Assembly (NCBI GenBank): GCA_902775735.1
Contig: CACYNH010000027.1
Coordinates: forward strand, 1 to 37,195
Direction of reading: 5' to 3'
Source of the DNA: an uncultured Erysipelotrichaceae bacterium
GTDB lineage: Bacteria > Bacillota_I > Bacilli_A > Erysipelotrichales > Erysipelotrichaceae
DNA: 37,195 bases
Shown here: positions 1-6,465 of the stretch, piece by piece
Position numbering within the stretch: the first letter of the stretch is position 1
Layout: the number at the start of each line of letters is the position of its first letter
The notes under the pieces: generated by a model
The model's input: only the letters and a program-made list of their open reading frames with translations
Databases searched by the model: none
What the model was told of the DNA's origin: nothing
Made by a program: the position numbers and the translations under genes

Positions 1-44
1 ACATCTGGTGATCCTGACCTCTTCATCTTACATGTTGTAGGTGT

Positions 45-74
45 GTTTCAATTCTACTATGATCAGGTTCAGAT
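45..74. CRISPR. possible degenerate terminal CRISPR repeat (single copy)
   Basis: A single 30-nt stretch begins GTTTCAATTCTACTATG, which resembles the 5' half of type I-B/III-like CRISPR repeats as I remember them. The second half does not end in the usual AAAC. It would be the last, decayed repeat of an array lying left of the window, with bases 1-44 as the final spacer. Only one copy is visible, so repetition cannot be shown here. An alternative is plain intergenic DNA. Very uncertain. Confidence 0.18.
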
Positions 75-82
75 CTTCCTGA

Positions 83-208
83 TTTCATAATAGAAAAAAC
101 TGCACGATCCCCTCCTGGCTCAATGACCGGGCGGAAGAAGCAGGCGTCAATTTTTCAAGAGTGCTGCAGGATGCGCTGATGGAAAAACTTGGATTTGAGA
201 AATATTGA
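83..208 (+). pseudogene. C-terminal remnant of a HicB-family antitoxin
   Basis: An open frame of about 41 codons ends at TGA 206-208 and has no start codon; a stop lies immediately upstream at 80-82. The translated tail contains IPSWLNDRAEEAG, then NFSRVLQDAL and EKLG. This is the hallmark end of HicB antitoxins, the ribbon-helix-helix or HTH-like C-terminal segment that binds DNA in HicAB toxin-antitoxin loci. The partially RNase-H-like N-terminal half and any HicA toxin are absent from the window. I read it as a decayed toxin-antitoxin relic. It could be the end of a longer gene with a frameshift near base 80. Confidence 0.55.
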
Positions 209-290
209 TATTATAGATTTGCGGATATGAACCGGAACAGTTAAGATCCTCGACCTTATACAATGAATTGAGTGGCTGCGGATGTTTACG

Positions 291-324
291 ATAAAAGAAA
301 AAAGCCACTCAGTGAGTGACTTTT
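291..324 (-). terminator. Rho-independent terminator of tRNA-Ser
   Basis: On the minus strand a stem (304-310 with 314-320, one G-U pair, extended by A-T pairs) with a 3-nt loop is followed by a run of T residues. It lies 4 nt past the CCA end of the tRNA, so the tRNA is probably a monocistronic transcript. Confidence 0.75.
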
Positions 325-327
325 CAA

Positions 328-418
328 TGGCGCAGGAACAGGGATTTGAACCCTGGCACCGTGTTACCGATCTACGAGCTTTCCAAGCCCGCCCCTTCAA
401 CCGCTTGGGTATTCCTGC
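328..418 (-). tRNA. tRNA-Ser (GGA anticodon)
   Basis: Read on the minus strand, the 7-bp acceptor stem pairs 412-418 with 332-338, followed by discriminator G and an encoded CCA (328-330). The anticodon stem CGGGC/GCTCG encloses a loop with anticodon GGA. There is a long variable arm, as expected for the class II tRNA-Ser, and the T arm carries GGTTCAAATCC. Total length is about 91 nt. The tRNA decodes UCC/UCU. It has its own promoter and terminator. Confidence 0.93.
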
Positions 419-440
419 ACTTGCTATCAAATGCTTAACT

Positions 441-468
441 ATATTACCACATTTTCAGCAAATGCCAA
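441..468 (-). promoter_or_regulatory. sigma-A promoter of tRNA-Ser
   Basis: On the minus strand the -35 TTGGCA (463-468) and -10 TAATAT (441-446) are separated by 16 bp, with an extended TGG just before the -10. The predicted start is near 434, about 16 nt before the mature tRNA 5' end at 418. This placement and the near-consensus boxes make it a convincing promoter. Confidence 0.65.
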
Positions 469-558
469 GAGATTTTGTTGAAATTCCTCAACAATCGGTT
501 TCCGGCAGCATTGCAATAAGGATCAGGTGAAACCTCTGTGAATAGAGAATCCTATCAA

Positions 559-585
559 TTGACTGAAAACAGCGGATGCTATAAG
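559..585 (+). promoter_or_regulatory. candidate promoter of rubrerythrin gene
   Basis: TTGACT (559-564) and TATAAG (580-585) are 15 bp apart, with an extended TGC motif immediately before the -10. Spacing is short but tolerated with an extended -10. It would give a leader of about 110 nt that contains an imperfect hairpin at 618-642. The remaining bases 419-702 hold no gene. Confidence 0.4.
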
Positions 586-658
586 ATTTGGATAGTTCAG
601 GAAAATGTATATTTCCACCGCCCTTCTGTTTTAAGAGGCGGAACAAATATGGCCTGAG

Positions 659-675
659 CCGTATATAAAATACGG
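659..675. promoter_or_regulatory. inverted repeat upstream of rubrerythrin
   Basis: A perfect 6-bp inverted repeat, CCGTAT and ATACGG around a 5-nt A/T spacer, lies 28 nt before the rubrerythrin ATG. It could be an operator for a peroxide- or redox-responsive regulator, or an mRNA hairpin. It is not a good match to the PerR box I know, so the regulator is unassigned. Confidence 0.3.
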
Positions 676-702
676 ATCATATATATCTAGAGGAGGAATA
701 TT

Positions 703-1371
703 ATGGCAACTTTCAAATGCAATGTCTGCGGTGCTGTATTCGAAGCAGAAGATAAAGAAACAGCAATCTGCCCCGTCTGCGGTGTTTCCGGAGATGATCT
801 CGAGGAAATCGTTGAAGAAGTAAAAGCAGAAAAGAAGAACCCCTATGCGGGAACCCAGACAGAAAAGAACCTGGAAGCCGCTTTCGCCGGTGAATCACAG
901 GCCCGCAACAAGTACACATATTTCGCTTCCAAAGCGAAGAAGGAAGGCTTCGAGCAGATCGCCGCTCTCTTCCTGAAGACAGCTGACAACGAAAAAGAAC
1001 ATGCCAAGATGTGGTTCAAGGAACTCAACGGCATCGGCTCCACAGCCGAAAACCTGGCTGCTGCCGCCGACGGTGAGAACTATGAATGGACCGACATGTA
1101 TGAGGACTTCGCCAAGACAGCTGAAGCTGAAGGCTTCCCAGAACTGGCTGCCAAGTTCCGCGGCGTCGCTGCCATCGAAAAGCACCATGAAGAACGCTAC
1201 AGAGCCCTGCTGAAGAATGTTGAAATGCAGGAAGTCTTCGCAAAGAGCGAAGTCAAGGTCTGGGAATGCCGCAACTGCGGACACATCGTTGTCGGCACAA
1301 AGGCTCCTGAGGTCTGCCCTGTCTGCGCTCATCCGCAGTCCTACTTCGAAGTCAACGCTGAAAACTATTGA
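703..1371 (+). CDS. rbr: rubrerythrin with N- and C-terminal rubredoxin-like centres
   Basis: A cytoplasmic non-haem iron peroxidase of anaerobes that reduces hydrogen peroxide using electrons from NADH-dependent rubredoxin-type donors. The 222-residue protein has an N-terminal rubredoxin-like knuckle (Cys6, Cys9, Cys23, Cys26), a ferritin-like diiron domain with Glu64, Glu97-x-x-His100 and Glu159-x-x-His162, and a classical C-terminal rubredoxin domain (Cys189, Cys192, Cys205, Cys208). Textbook rubrerythrins carry only the C-terminal centre, so this is a two-centre variant. The start is supported by GAGGAGGA at 691-698. It is a single-gene unit with its own terminator. Family assignment is certain; physiological donor is inference. 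Confidence 0.95.
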   Translation: MATFKCNVCGAVFEAEDKETAICPVCGVSGDDLEEIVEEVKAEKKNPYAGTQTEKNLEAAFAGESQARNKYTYFASKAKKEGFEQIAALFLKTADNEKEHAKMWFKELNGIGSTAENLAAAADGENYEWTDMYEDFAKTAEAEGFPELAAKFRGVAAIEKHHEERYRALLKNVEMQEVFAKSEVKVWECRNCGHIVVGTKAPEVCPVCAHPQSYFEVNAENY

Positions 1372-1381
1372 TCAGCCAGAC

Positions 1382-1410
1382 AAACCGGGAGACAATCCCG
1401 GTTTTTCATT
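1382..1410 (+). terminator. terminator of rbr
   Basis: A 9-bp perfect stem (1382-1390 with 1396-1404), 5-nt loop and following T-rich run lie 11 nt after the rubrerythrin stop codon. Confidence 0.88.
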
Positions 1411-1438
1411 TTAAAAACGCGGTTCTTTAAAACCGCGT
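1411..1438 (-). terminator. terminator facing the nitroreductase gene
   Basis: ACGCGGTT and AACCGCGT form an 8-bp perfect stem (1417-1424/1431-1438). Read on the minus strand it is followed by TTTTTAAAAT. It closes the nitroreductase transcript, with a weaker GC hairpin (1461-1482) between it and the stop codon. Confidence 0.6.
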
Positions 1439-1482
1439 AAGTCTGTTTTTTGCCGAAACTGCCGCTCTTTGACGGGCGGCTT

Positions 1483-2001
1483 TTAAATAACCGTGACCTT
1501 TGCGCGCTCTTCATCGCTCACTTCATGAGATACAGGCTGCTTTGCCGCGTACCCGAGAGCGAGTATGCCGGCGCACCGGTATGTGTCCGGCACATTGAAG
1601 AGAGCCCGTAAATTTGCCTCGGCATCTGAGCCGTCCTCCCCTTTGCGCATCGCGATCTGCACCCAGCAGGAGCCGATTCCCTTCTCCTGCGCCTCCAGCA
1701 TCATAAAGGAAAGCGCGATGGATGCGTCCTCCATCCATGTGTCGGCAATTGCCTCATCGCCAAAGACAGCAGCGCATGCGGCGGCGTCTTTGACAAACTG
1801 CCCTCCTGATTTTTTAACGCAGGAGATCTTTGCGAGCATGTCTTTGTCCGTGACCAGGAAAAACCGGCAGGGTCTGCGGTTCATGGATGTCGGGGCAAGC
1901 AGGCCGGCGTCCATGATCTTAGTAAGGATTTCTTCAGGAATGGGGATGTCTTTGTACTGACGCACACTTCGGCGCTGTTTCATGATTTCAAGAAGTTCCA
2001 T
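1483..2001 (-). CDS. nitroreductase family FMN-dependent oxidoreductase
   Basis: A cytosolic flavoprotein of the nitroreductase superfamily, which reduces nitro compounds, quinones or flavins with NAD(P)H; the natural substrate is unknown. The 172-residue product opens with the FMN phosphate-binding RRSVRQYKD, followed by the APTSMNRRPCRFF segment and the later GIGSCWVQIA and ALGYAAKQP segments typical of the fold. Length is normal for a short single-domain member. The start at 2001 is preferred to an upstream ATG at 2031 because GGAG sits 8 nt before it and nothing like that precedes the upstream codon. It stands alone, tail to tail with rbr, so a redox-stress link is only suggested by neighbourhood. 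Confidence 0.88.
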   Translation of the reverse strand: MELLEIMKQRRSVRQYKDIPIPEEILTKIMDAGLLAPTSMNRRPCRFFLVTDKDMLAKISCVKKSGGQFVKDAAACAAVFGDEAIADTWMEDASIALSFMMLEAQEKGIGSCWVQIAMRKGEDGSDAEANLRALFNVPDTYRCAGILALGYAAKQPVSHEVSDEERAKVTVI

Positions 2002-2040
2002 AGATATGTCTCCGTTTTCTTCACACATCATAGCATGACA

Positions 2041-2067
2041 ATTGAAAACAGGCCCGTTTCAGGCCTG
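2041..2067 (-). terminator. terminator of the membrane-anchored unknown gene
   Basis: CAGGCC and GGCCTG form a stem (2049-2054/2062-2067) followed on the minus strand by TTTTC. It lies 14 nt after the stop of the 2081-2989 gene. Confidence 0.72.
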
Positions 2068-2080
2068 CTGTGTTCAATGA

Positions 2081-2989
2081 TTATTCGCCCTGACTCAGCT
2101 GCATGACAATCCGGTCGGTATAGTCATCCTCAAGCTCAAGCCGCAGGACATATTCGTCGTAGCCGTATTCATTTTCGGTGCTGCTTTCCACAACATAACG
2201 GGAGCCTTCGGATGAGCCGCGCTTGACCCACTCGATGCCTTCATCGCTGAGCGCCTGTTCAATGGACCATGTGCCGCTGCCGATGGACAGGCCGCCGTTG
2301 AGCTCCACCCAGGTGCCTTCGGAATCAAAGGAGATGCCGGTGATCAGGGCATCTTCAATAGCCACCTCTTCACCGGTCGGCGAAACGAGAGAGATATCGG
2401 CGATATCATAGCCGTACTCGGTTTCGATATGAAGGGTGACCGGCTGGGAACCGACGCTGCTGATATCATCCGAGAAGGCGCTGCTTCTGACCTTCCAGTC
2501 TTCCTGCATGAAATCGCTGTATTTCACCGGCAGGGAGATATAATGGCCGTCCACGATCGCTTCCGGGCTGGTCAGGCTGCCGGACATCTGTGAATAGGCG
2601 TCTTCCCAGGGATCCTCATATTCATAAGGATCAATCTCCATGGCAGGCTCTGTTTCGACTGAGTAGGAATAGGAATTCCGGCTGACAAAAACGCCGGTAA
2701 TTCCCGCGATCATCACGACCAGCCCGCATCCGGCGATGACTGCCGCCGCTGCGTTTCTCCTGCGGCGGGCGGTTCTGCGGTAGGATGAGCGGGTCTGCTC
2801 ATTCTGACGCTGTCTGTCGTAGCCTCTGCGGCTGTAATCAAGAAGGTCTTCCTCCACCTGCTTTGAAACGCCGGAGCGCTCCTCTCCGGTTTCTTCCTTC
2901 TTCTCCTCTTCTTCGGGAAGAGAATTGATATATTCCTGAAACATGTCTTTATTATTCAGGCTGTCATACTCATACTGCTTGTTTTCCAT
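2081..2989 (-). CDS. single-pass membrane protein of unknown function
   Basis: I do not recognise a named family. The 302-residue product has an acidic, Glu-rich cytoplasmic N-terminus (about 1-65), a very basic Arg patch just before one hydrophobic segment (about 80-102), and an extracellular domain of about 190 residues with repeated EYGYD sequences and an LP-x-KYSDF-like motif seen in surface proteins of gut Bacillota. The charge pattern predicts N-in, C-out. The start at 2989 was chosen over a longer frame beginning at 3073, because that longer frame runs through the promoter and terminator of the neighbours; a weak CCGGGA precedes the chosen ATG. It has its own promoter and terminator. 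Function unknown; envelope sensing or binding is a guess. Confidence 0.7.
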   Translation of the reverse strand: MENKQYEYDSLNNKDMFQEYINSLPEEEEKKEETGEERSGVSKQVEEDLLDYSRRGYDRQRQNEQTRSSYRRTARRRRNAAAAVIAGCGLVVMIAGITGVFVSRNSYSYSVETEPAMEIDPYEYEDPWEDAYSQMSGSLTSPEAIVDGHYISLPVKYSDFMQEDWKVRSSAFSDDISSVGSQPVTLHIETEYGYDIADISLVSPTGEEVAIEDALITGISFDSEGTWVELNGGLSIGSGTWSIEQALSDEGIEWVKRGSSEGSRYVVESSTENEYGYDEYVLRLELEDDYTDRIVMQLSQGE

Positions 2990-3016
2990 ATAAATCCCGG
3001 TCTTAAGATCATCATC

Positions 3017-3044
3017 AGTATAGCAGTTTTCCTGTTGCTGTGAA
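3017..3044 (-). promoter_or_regulatory. promoter of the membrane-anchored unknown gene
   Basis: Minus-strand TTCACA (3039-3044) and TATACT (3017-3022), spacing 16 bp, with an extended TGC before the -10. It sits 28 nt upstream of the chosen start codon and supports the short form of the protein. Confidence 0.6.
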
Positions 3045-3048
3045 TGGA

Positions 3049-3077
3049 CAAAAAAAGGTCTGCTGAAACGCAAACCT
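3049..3077 (-). terminator. terminator of the mannitol-dehydrogenase-family gene
   Basis: An 8-bp stem with one G-U pair (3056-3063/3070-3077), 6-nt loop and a run of seven T residues on the minus strand, 11 nt beyond the stop codon. Confidence 0.85.
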
Positions 3078-3087
3078 TAAGATTCAA

Positions 3088-4698
3088 TTAACCGAGATAC
3101 TGCCTGATTGTTTTACGGATTCCGCCGAATTCACTGATCTCGCTGCGGAACATTTCCTCAATGAGTTCACCGATGCCGGCTTCGTAAAGATCGCTGCCGA
3201 AGATGCGGGCGTTGGAGAGAACCGGCTTCAGCTGGTCTTTGAGTGTTTCCGGCTTTCCGATCTCGATGTCTTTGAGGATTTCCTGCAGTTCTTCATTCAT
3301 CGGATCCGGTGAAAGCTCATAGGCGTTTCCGTCTTCATCCACAGCCAGCAGATATCTGAGCCATCCTGCGATCGCCAGCGGAATGCCGACAAGCTTCTTC
3401 GCGTCGCCGTCACGGGCGATATACTCTTTGATCGTTTCACCGAAGCGGATGCCGACCATCTGGGAGGTGTCGACCGCGATTCTCTGCGGGGTGTCGGGAA
3501 TGTATTCATTCGGGAATCTGACATTGATGCATTCCTCGATGAAGTCCTTCGGGGACAGGATGCCGGGGTCTTTGACGACAGCCATGCCCTCCACCGGGCC
3601 GACCTGTCTGACCAGCTTCAGCATTTCCTCGTCGCGCATCACATCCGAGAATCTTGTATAGCCGAGGGCGCAGCCGTACGGCGCCAGGGCTGTATGGAGC
3701 GGATTGAGGCAGACGGTGACTTTCATTCTTTCGCAGGCGTTGACGGTTTCCCTGTCGGTCATATAGACACCGGCTTTTTCCAGCGGCGGTCTGCCACCCG
3801 GGAAATTGTCCTCGACAACAAGGTACTGCGGTTTTTCGGCGTTGACGAAGGGCGCGATATAGGTCCGCTTGTCAGTGATGACAATGTCCATATCCTCCAC
3901 GCCCAGATCCGCCAGCATCTTCTGCACGCTTTCGGAAGGTCTCGGGGTGATCTTGTCGATCATTGTCCAGGGGAATGAGACTTCGTTTTCACGGGAAATC
4001 CACTTCAGGAAGTCTTCCGGAACATAGTTCCTTTCCATCCACGCCGCCGCGATTTCAAGAACAGCCGCGCGCAGCTTTTCGCCATTGTGGGAGACGTTGT
4101 CCATGGAGACAAGGGCCAGCGGCGCCTTTCCCGCTTTATAGCGTTCATAAAGAAGCGCGGTGACAAGAGCCATGGCGCCCGAGGCTGCCTCAGGTCCGTT
4201 TTCGATGTCCTGAGCGACAAAGCTGAAGTATTCGCCGGCGGCGTTTTTCAGAGCATAGCCTTTTTCGGTGATGGTGAAGGAAACCATCTGCAGGCCCGGA
4301 TCAGAGAAAATCACGTTCAGTCTGCTGCGGGCGTCCTGATCACCGGGTCTTGCGGCGATCGCCTCGCCAAGGGAAGCGACAACCCGCTTTTCACTTGTGC
4401 CGTCTCCGAGTAAAGTGACGCATAAGGCAAGATTGTCATAGGGACGGTAAACTTTGTCAACAACCTCAAAGTCAAAGGTTTCCACGCAGGTGATGCCGGA
4501 AGTGAGTTCTCCCGAAGCGATCAGGTCATCGGCGATGGAGCCGATAAAAATGCGGAAGATGTTTCCGATACCGAAATGAACCCATTCCGGGGACGCCGCT
4601 GTTGTTTCGGCGAGCTTCTGCGGATCATACGCCGGCAGCGCGATCCCCGCCTTTTCAAAGGCTTCCCTCTCCTGAAGACCGGCATAAGTCAGTTTCAT
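3088..4698 (-). CDS. mannitol dehydrogenase family oxidoreductase (fructuronate reductase-like)
   Basis: A long-chain polyol/hexuronate dehydrogenase that would interconvert a keto sugar (fructuronate, tagaturonate or fructose) and its polyol or aldonate with NAD(H). The roughly 536-residue product has the N-terminal dinucleotide site GIGNIFRIF, the middle DNVSHNGEKLRAAV motif of the family, FPWTMIDKITPRPS, and the catalytic Lys region MKVTVCLNPLHTALAPYG in the C-terminal helical domain. No other hexuronate gene is adjacent, so the substrate is open. An in-frame TTG lies 6 nt upstream at 4704; the ATG at 4698 is preferred, 10 nt after AAGGAG versus 4 nt for the TTG. It has its own promoter and terminator. 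Confidence 0.88.
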   Translation of the reverse strand: MKLTYAGLQEREAFEKAGIALPAYDPQKLAETTAASPEWVHFGIGNIFRIFIGSIADDLIASGELTSGITCVETFDFEVVDKVYRPYDNLALCVTLLGDGTSEKRVVASLGEAIAARPGDQDARSRLNVIFSDPGLQMVSFTITEKGYALKNAAGEYFSFVAQDIENGPEAASGAMALVTALLYERYKAGKAPLALVSMDNVSHNGEKLRAAVLEIAAAWMERNYVPEDFLKWISRENEVSFPWTMIDKITPRPSESVQKMLADLGVEDMDIVITDKRTYIAPFVNAEKPQYLVVEDNFPGGRPPLEKAGVYMTDRETVNACERMKVTVCLNPLHTALAPYGCALGYTRFSDVMRDEEMLKLVRQVGPVEGMAVVKDPGILSPKDFIEECINVRFPNEYIPDTPQRIAVDTSQMVGIRFGETIKEYIARDGDAKKLVGIPLAIAGWLRYLLAVDEDGNAYELSPDPMNEELQEILKDIEIGKPETLKDQLKPVLSNARIFGSDLYEAGIGELIEEMFRSEISEFGGIRKTIRQYLG

Positions 4699-4730
4699 AG
4701 TCAATTATCTCCTTCTGTTGTTCTGTCCTT

Positions 4731-4760
4731 ATCATACCGCCCTTTTCATGATGCATACAA
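4731..4760 (-). promoter_or_regulatory. promoter of the mannitol-dehydrogenase-family gene
   Basis: Minus-strand TTGTAT (4755-4760) and TATGAT (4731-4736), spaced 18 bp. The -35 lies inside a palindrome-like ATGC-TTGTAT-GCAT stretch that resembles the TTGTAT half-sites of GntR-family sugar-acid regulators; no such regulator is in the window. Confidence 0.5.
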
Positions 4761-4765
4761 GCATG

Positions 4766-4795
4766 TACAGAAAGATTCCGCCGGTGAGCGGAATC
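4766..4795 (-). terminator. terminator of the dinB-small ORF unit
   Basis: GATTCCGC and GCGGAATC form an 8-bp perfect stem (4774-4781/4788-4795) followed on the minus strand by TTTCTGT; on the plus strand it is followed by TTCTTT, so it may act both ways. Confidence 0.75.
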
Positions 4796-4817
4796 TTCTT
4801 TGAGAGTGCTGAATATT

Positions 4818-5060
4818 TCATGGCTGGTAGCTTTCGATAAACCATTTGTTCTTTTCCAGAAACAGATTGCGGCGCTTGCCCTGGATCATGCAGGCGTAGC
4901 GCATGCCGCAGCCCCCGACCTGGGAGGCCCGCCGCTCGCTGCTGAGGACCTTGTCGATCCGGTAGCGTTTTCCGTTTTCCCAGCAGACATACAGCGGCAC
5001 GATATCGCCGTTGCGCTTCTGGTAAAGAATGACATCCACGTATCTTTTATACAGTTCCAT
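4818..5060 (-). CDS. small conserved protein encoded next to DNA polymerase IV
   Basis: An 80-residue soluble protein starting MELYKRYVDVI, rich in beta-prone and basic residues, with a WENGKRYRIDKV core and a C-terminal FLEKNKWFIE. I recall similar short ORFs after Y-family polymerase genes in clostridia and relatives, but no function is known to me. AAGGAG lies 7 nt before the ATG. It follows dinB by 12 nt in the same direction and ends before a shared terminator, so it is almost certainly co-transcribed with the polymerase under the XRE-S24 repressor. A role as an accessory or regulator of translesion synthesis is inference from position only. Confidence 0.75.
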   Translation of the reverse strand: MELYKRYVDVILYQKRNGDIVPLYVCWENGKRYRIDKVLSSERRASQVGGCGMRYACMIQGKRRNLFLEKNKWFIESYQP

Positions 5061-5072
5061 AAAAGTCTCCTT

Positions 5073-6341
5073 TTAAGGGGTCATTTTGCGGCCCTGGAAG
5101 TAGCCGGTCGGATGGACCGTATGTTCCTCTTTGACATTGAATGAAGTCAGTTCGGGATCAACGGCGGTGCAGGCTCTCTGCACTGAATAATAGCCGTACT
5201 TCTCCCGGATCTCATCCATGACAAGGTCGGTTTTCCGCGCGGCTTCAAGCGCCTCCTCATTCCGGAAGAGGCTCAGCTGGTGAATGCCGCTGAACGGACG
5301 CAGACCGCTGACGGAAACACCGACGGCCCGCAGGGGTTTTTCAAAATCATAGAGGGAAACGACCAGTTCCATCACGGTATGAAGGATGGTCCCGCTGACG
5401 TCGGTATACTGCTCAATCTTCTTTTCGCAGCCATACCAGTCAAGGCCGGCGGAGCGCAGGGAGATGGAGACGACATTGCCTTCCATGCCATGGTCCCGCA
5501 TTCTGGAGGCGACCGCCTCGCACAGAACGTAATACACCGGGCGCAGGTCATTGAGATTGTCGACATCGTGCACCATCGTCATCGAGTTGCCGACGGATTT
5601 GACGGGCGGGTGAACAAAGCTTTCCGCCACCGGACTTGTATCGCCGCCGTTGGCGAAGAGCGAGATCATTTCGCCGGGAATTCCCATCGCCTTTTTCAGG
5701 AAACGGCGGGGATAGACCGCCAGGTCGCCGATCGTGTGAATGCCCCTGGCCAGAAGCTTGCGGGTCGTGGCCGGACCGACATAAAGCAGATCGGCCGCCG
5801 GCAGAGGCCAGACGGTTTCTCGGTAGTTGTCACGGGTGATGACAAACGGGCCGTCCTTTTTCTTTCTGTCGCTGCCGAGTTTGGCGAACACCTTGTTCCA
5901 GGAAAGACCGGCCGAGACGTCGAGTCCGATCTCCCTTTTCACTTCCTGCCGGATCCTTGAGACCAGCGCTTCCGGATCGCCGAACAGTTTTTCTGAATCG
6001 GTATAGTCGATCCAGGCCTCGTCCAGGCCGAAGGACTCGACATGGTCGCTGTAGCGGCGGTAGATCTTCTTCACCTCGCCGGTGTAGTAGATATAATCGT
6101 CGTAGGACGGCGGGATGATCAGCAGGTCCGGACATTTCTCCCTTGCCTCACGGAGGCTCTCCCCCGTCAGGATGCCGGACTTTTTGGCAATGTCATTTTT
6201 CGCGAGAATGATCCCGTGCCGTGTTTCCTCATGACCGCCGACCGCCATCGGAACCTCCCGCAGCGCCGGATATTTCATTTCCTCGATCTGCGCGTAGCAG
6301 TGGTTGATATCGATGTGAAAGATGATTCTGTCCCGTCCCAT
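5073..6341 (-). CDS. dinB: Y-family DNA polymerase (DNA polymerase IV type)
   Basis: Error-prone translesion DNA polymerase. The 422-residue product carries the palm motif HIDINHCYAQIE (metal ligand Asp11, steric-gate position Tyr16 where E. coli Pol IV has Phe), the catalytic pair in GLDEAW (Asp107-Glu108), the LSWNKVFAKLGSD segment, HhH-like thumb VGPATTRKLLARGI, and a little-finger domain. An internal QLSLF at 355-359 matches the beta-clamp binding consensus. AAGGA precedes the ATG. A near-perfect promoter drives it divergently from an XRE-S24 regulator, suggesting damage induction. A small gene follows 12 nt downstream. Within the family it could be closer to UvrX/YqjW than to true Pol IV. 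Confidence 0.92.
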   Translation of the reverse strand: MGRDRIIFHIDINHCYAQIEEMKYPALREVPMAVGGHEETRHGIILAKNDIAKKSGILTGESLREAREKCPDLLIIPPSYDDYIYYTGEVKKIYRRYSDHVESFGLDEAWIDYTDSEKLFGDPEALVSRIRQEVKREIGLDVSAGLSWNKVFAKLGSDRKKKDGPFVITRDNYRETVWPLPAADLLYVGPATTRKLLARGIHTIGDLAVYPRRFLKKAMGIPGEMISLFANGGDTSPVAESFVHPPVKSVGNSMTMVHDVDNLNDLRPVYYVLCEAVASRMRDHGMEGNVVSISLRSAGLDWYGCEKKIEQYTDVSGTILHTVMELVVSLYDFEKPLRAVGVSVSGLRPFSGIHQLSLFRNEEALEAARKTDLVMDEIREKYGYYSVQRACTAVDPELTSFNVKEEHTVHPTGYFQGRKMTP

Positions 6342-6359
6342 ATTTCCTTACGCAGGTTC

Positions 6360-6388
6360 ATTATAAAACCGAATGTCGCACATTTCAA
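6360..6388 (-). promoter_or_regulatory. dinB promoter
   Basis: Minus-strand TTGAAA (6383-6388) and consensus TATAAT (6360-6365) with the ideal 17-bp spacing. A strong promoter of this quality in front of an error-prone polymerase implies that it is normally repressed. The spacer contains ATTCGGTT and part of a 13-bp dyad. Confidence 0.8.
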
Positions 6389-6429
6389 TAATATGCGTTA
6401 CATTTTGTATTTTCATTTGAAATTCGGTT
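6367..6429. promoter_or_regulatory. shared operator region between dinB and the XRE-S24 gene
   Basis: The intergenic region has an 8-bp perfect inverted repeat, AACCGAAT (6367-6374) and ATTCGGTT (6422-6429), placing the same octamer in each promoter spacer. A dyad AATGT-CGC-ACATT (6372-6384) overlaps the dinB spacer. Further TGCG..ACA-like half-sites occur at 6393-6404 and 6429-6439. Presence in both promoters suggests co-repression of dinB and autoregulation by the S24 repressor. The exact operator unit is not resolved. Confidence 0.5.
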
Positions 6430-6445
6430 GCGTTTACGCTATTAT
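6417..6445 (+). promoter_or_regulatory. promoter of the XRE-S24 repressor gene
   Basis: TTGAAA (6417-6422) and TATTAT (6440-6445) with 17-bp spacing, 21 nt before the ATG at 6466. It is the divergent counterpart of the dinB promoter. Confidence 0.72.
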
Positions 6446-6465
6446 ATGCATGCGAGGTAATATAT

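Noticed and set aside
618..642. Hairpin in the rbr leader as a riboswitch or terminator
   Set aside because: Bulged stem with no T run and no resemblance to a known riboswitch.
895..1332. Minus-strand frame inside rubrerythrin
   Set aside because: Antisense shadow with codon composition imposed by the conserved gene.
1461..1482. GC hairpin after the nitroreductase stop as a separate terminator
   Set aside because: Stem is only 5 bp and lacks a T run on the minus strand; the neighbouring 1411-1438 hairpin is better.
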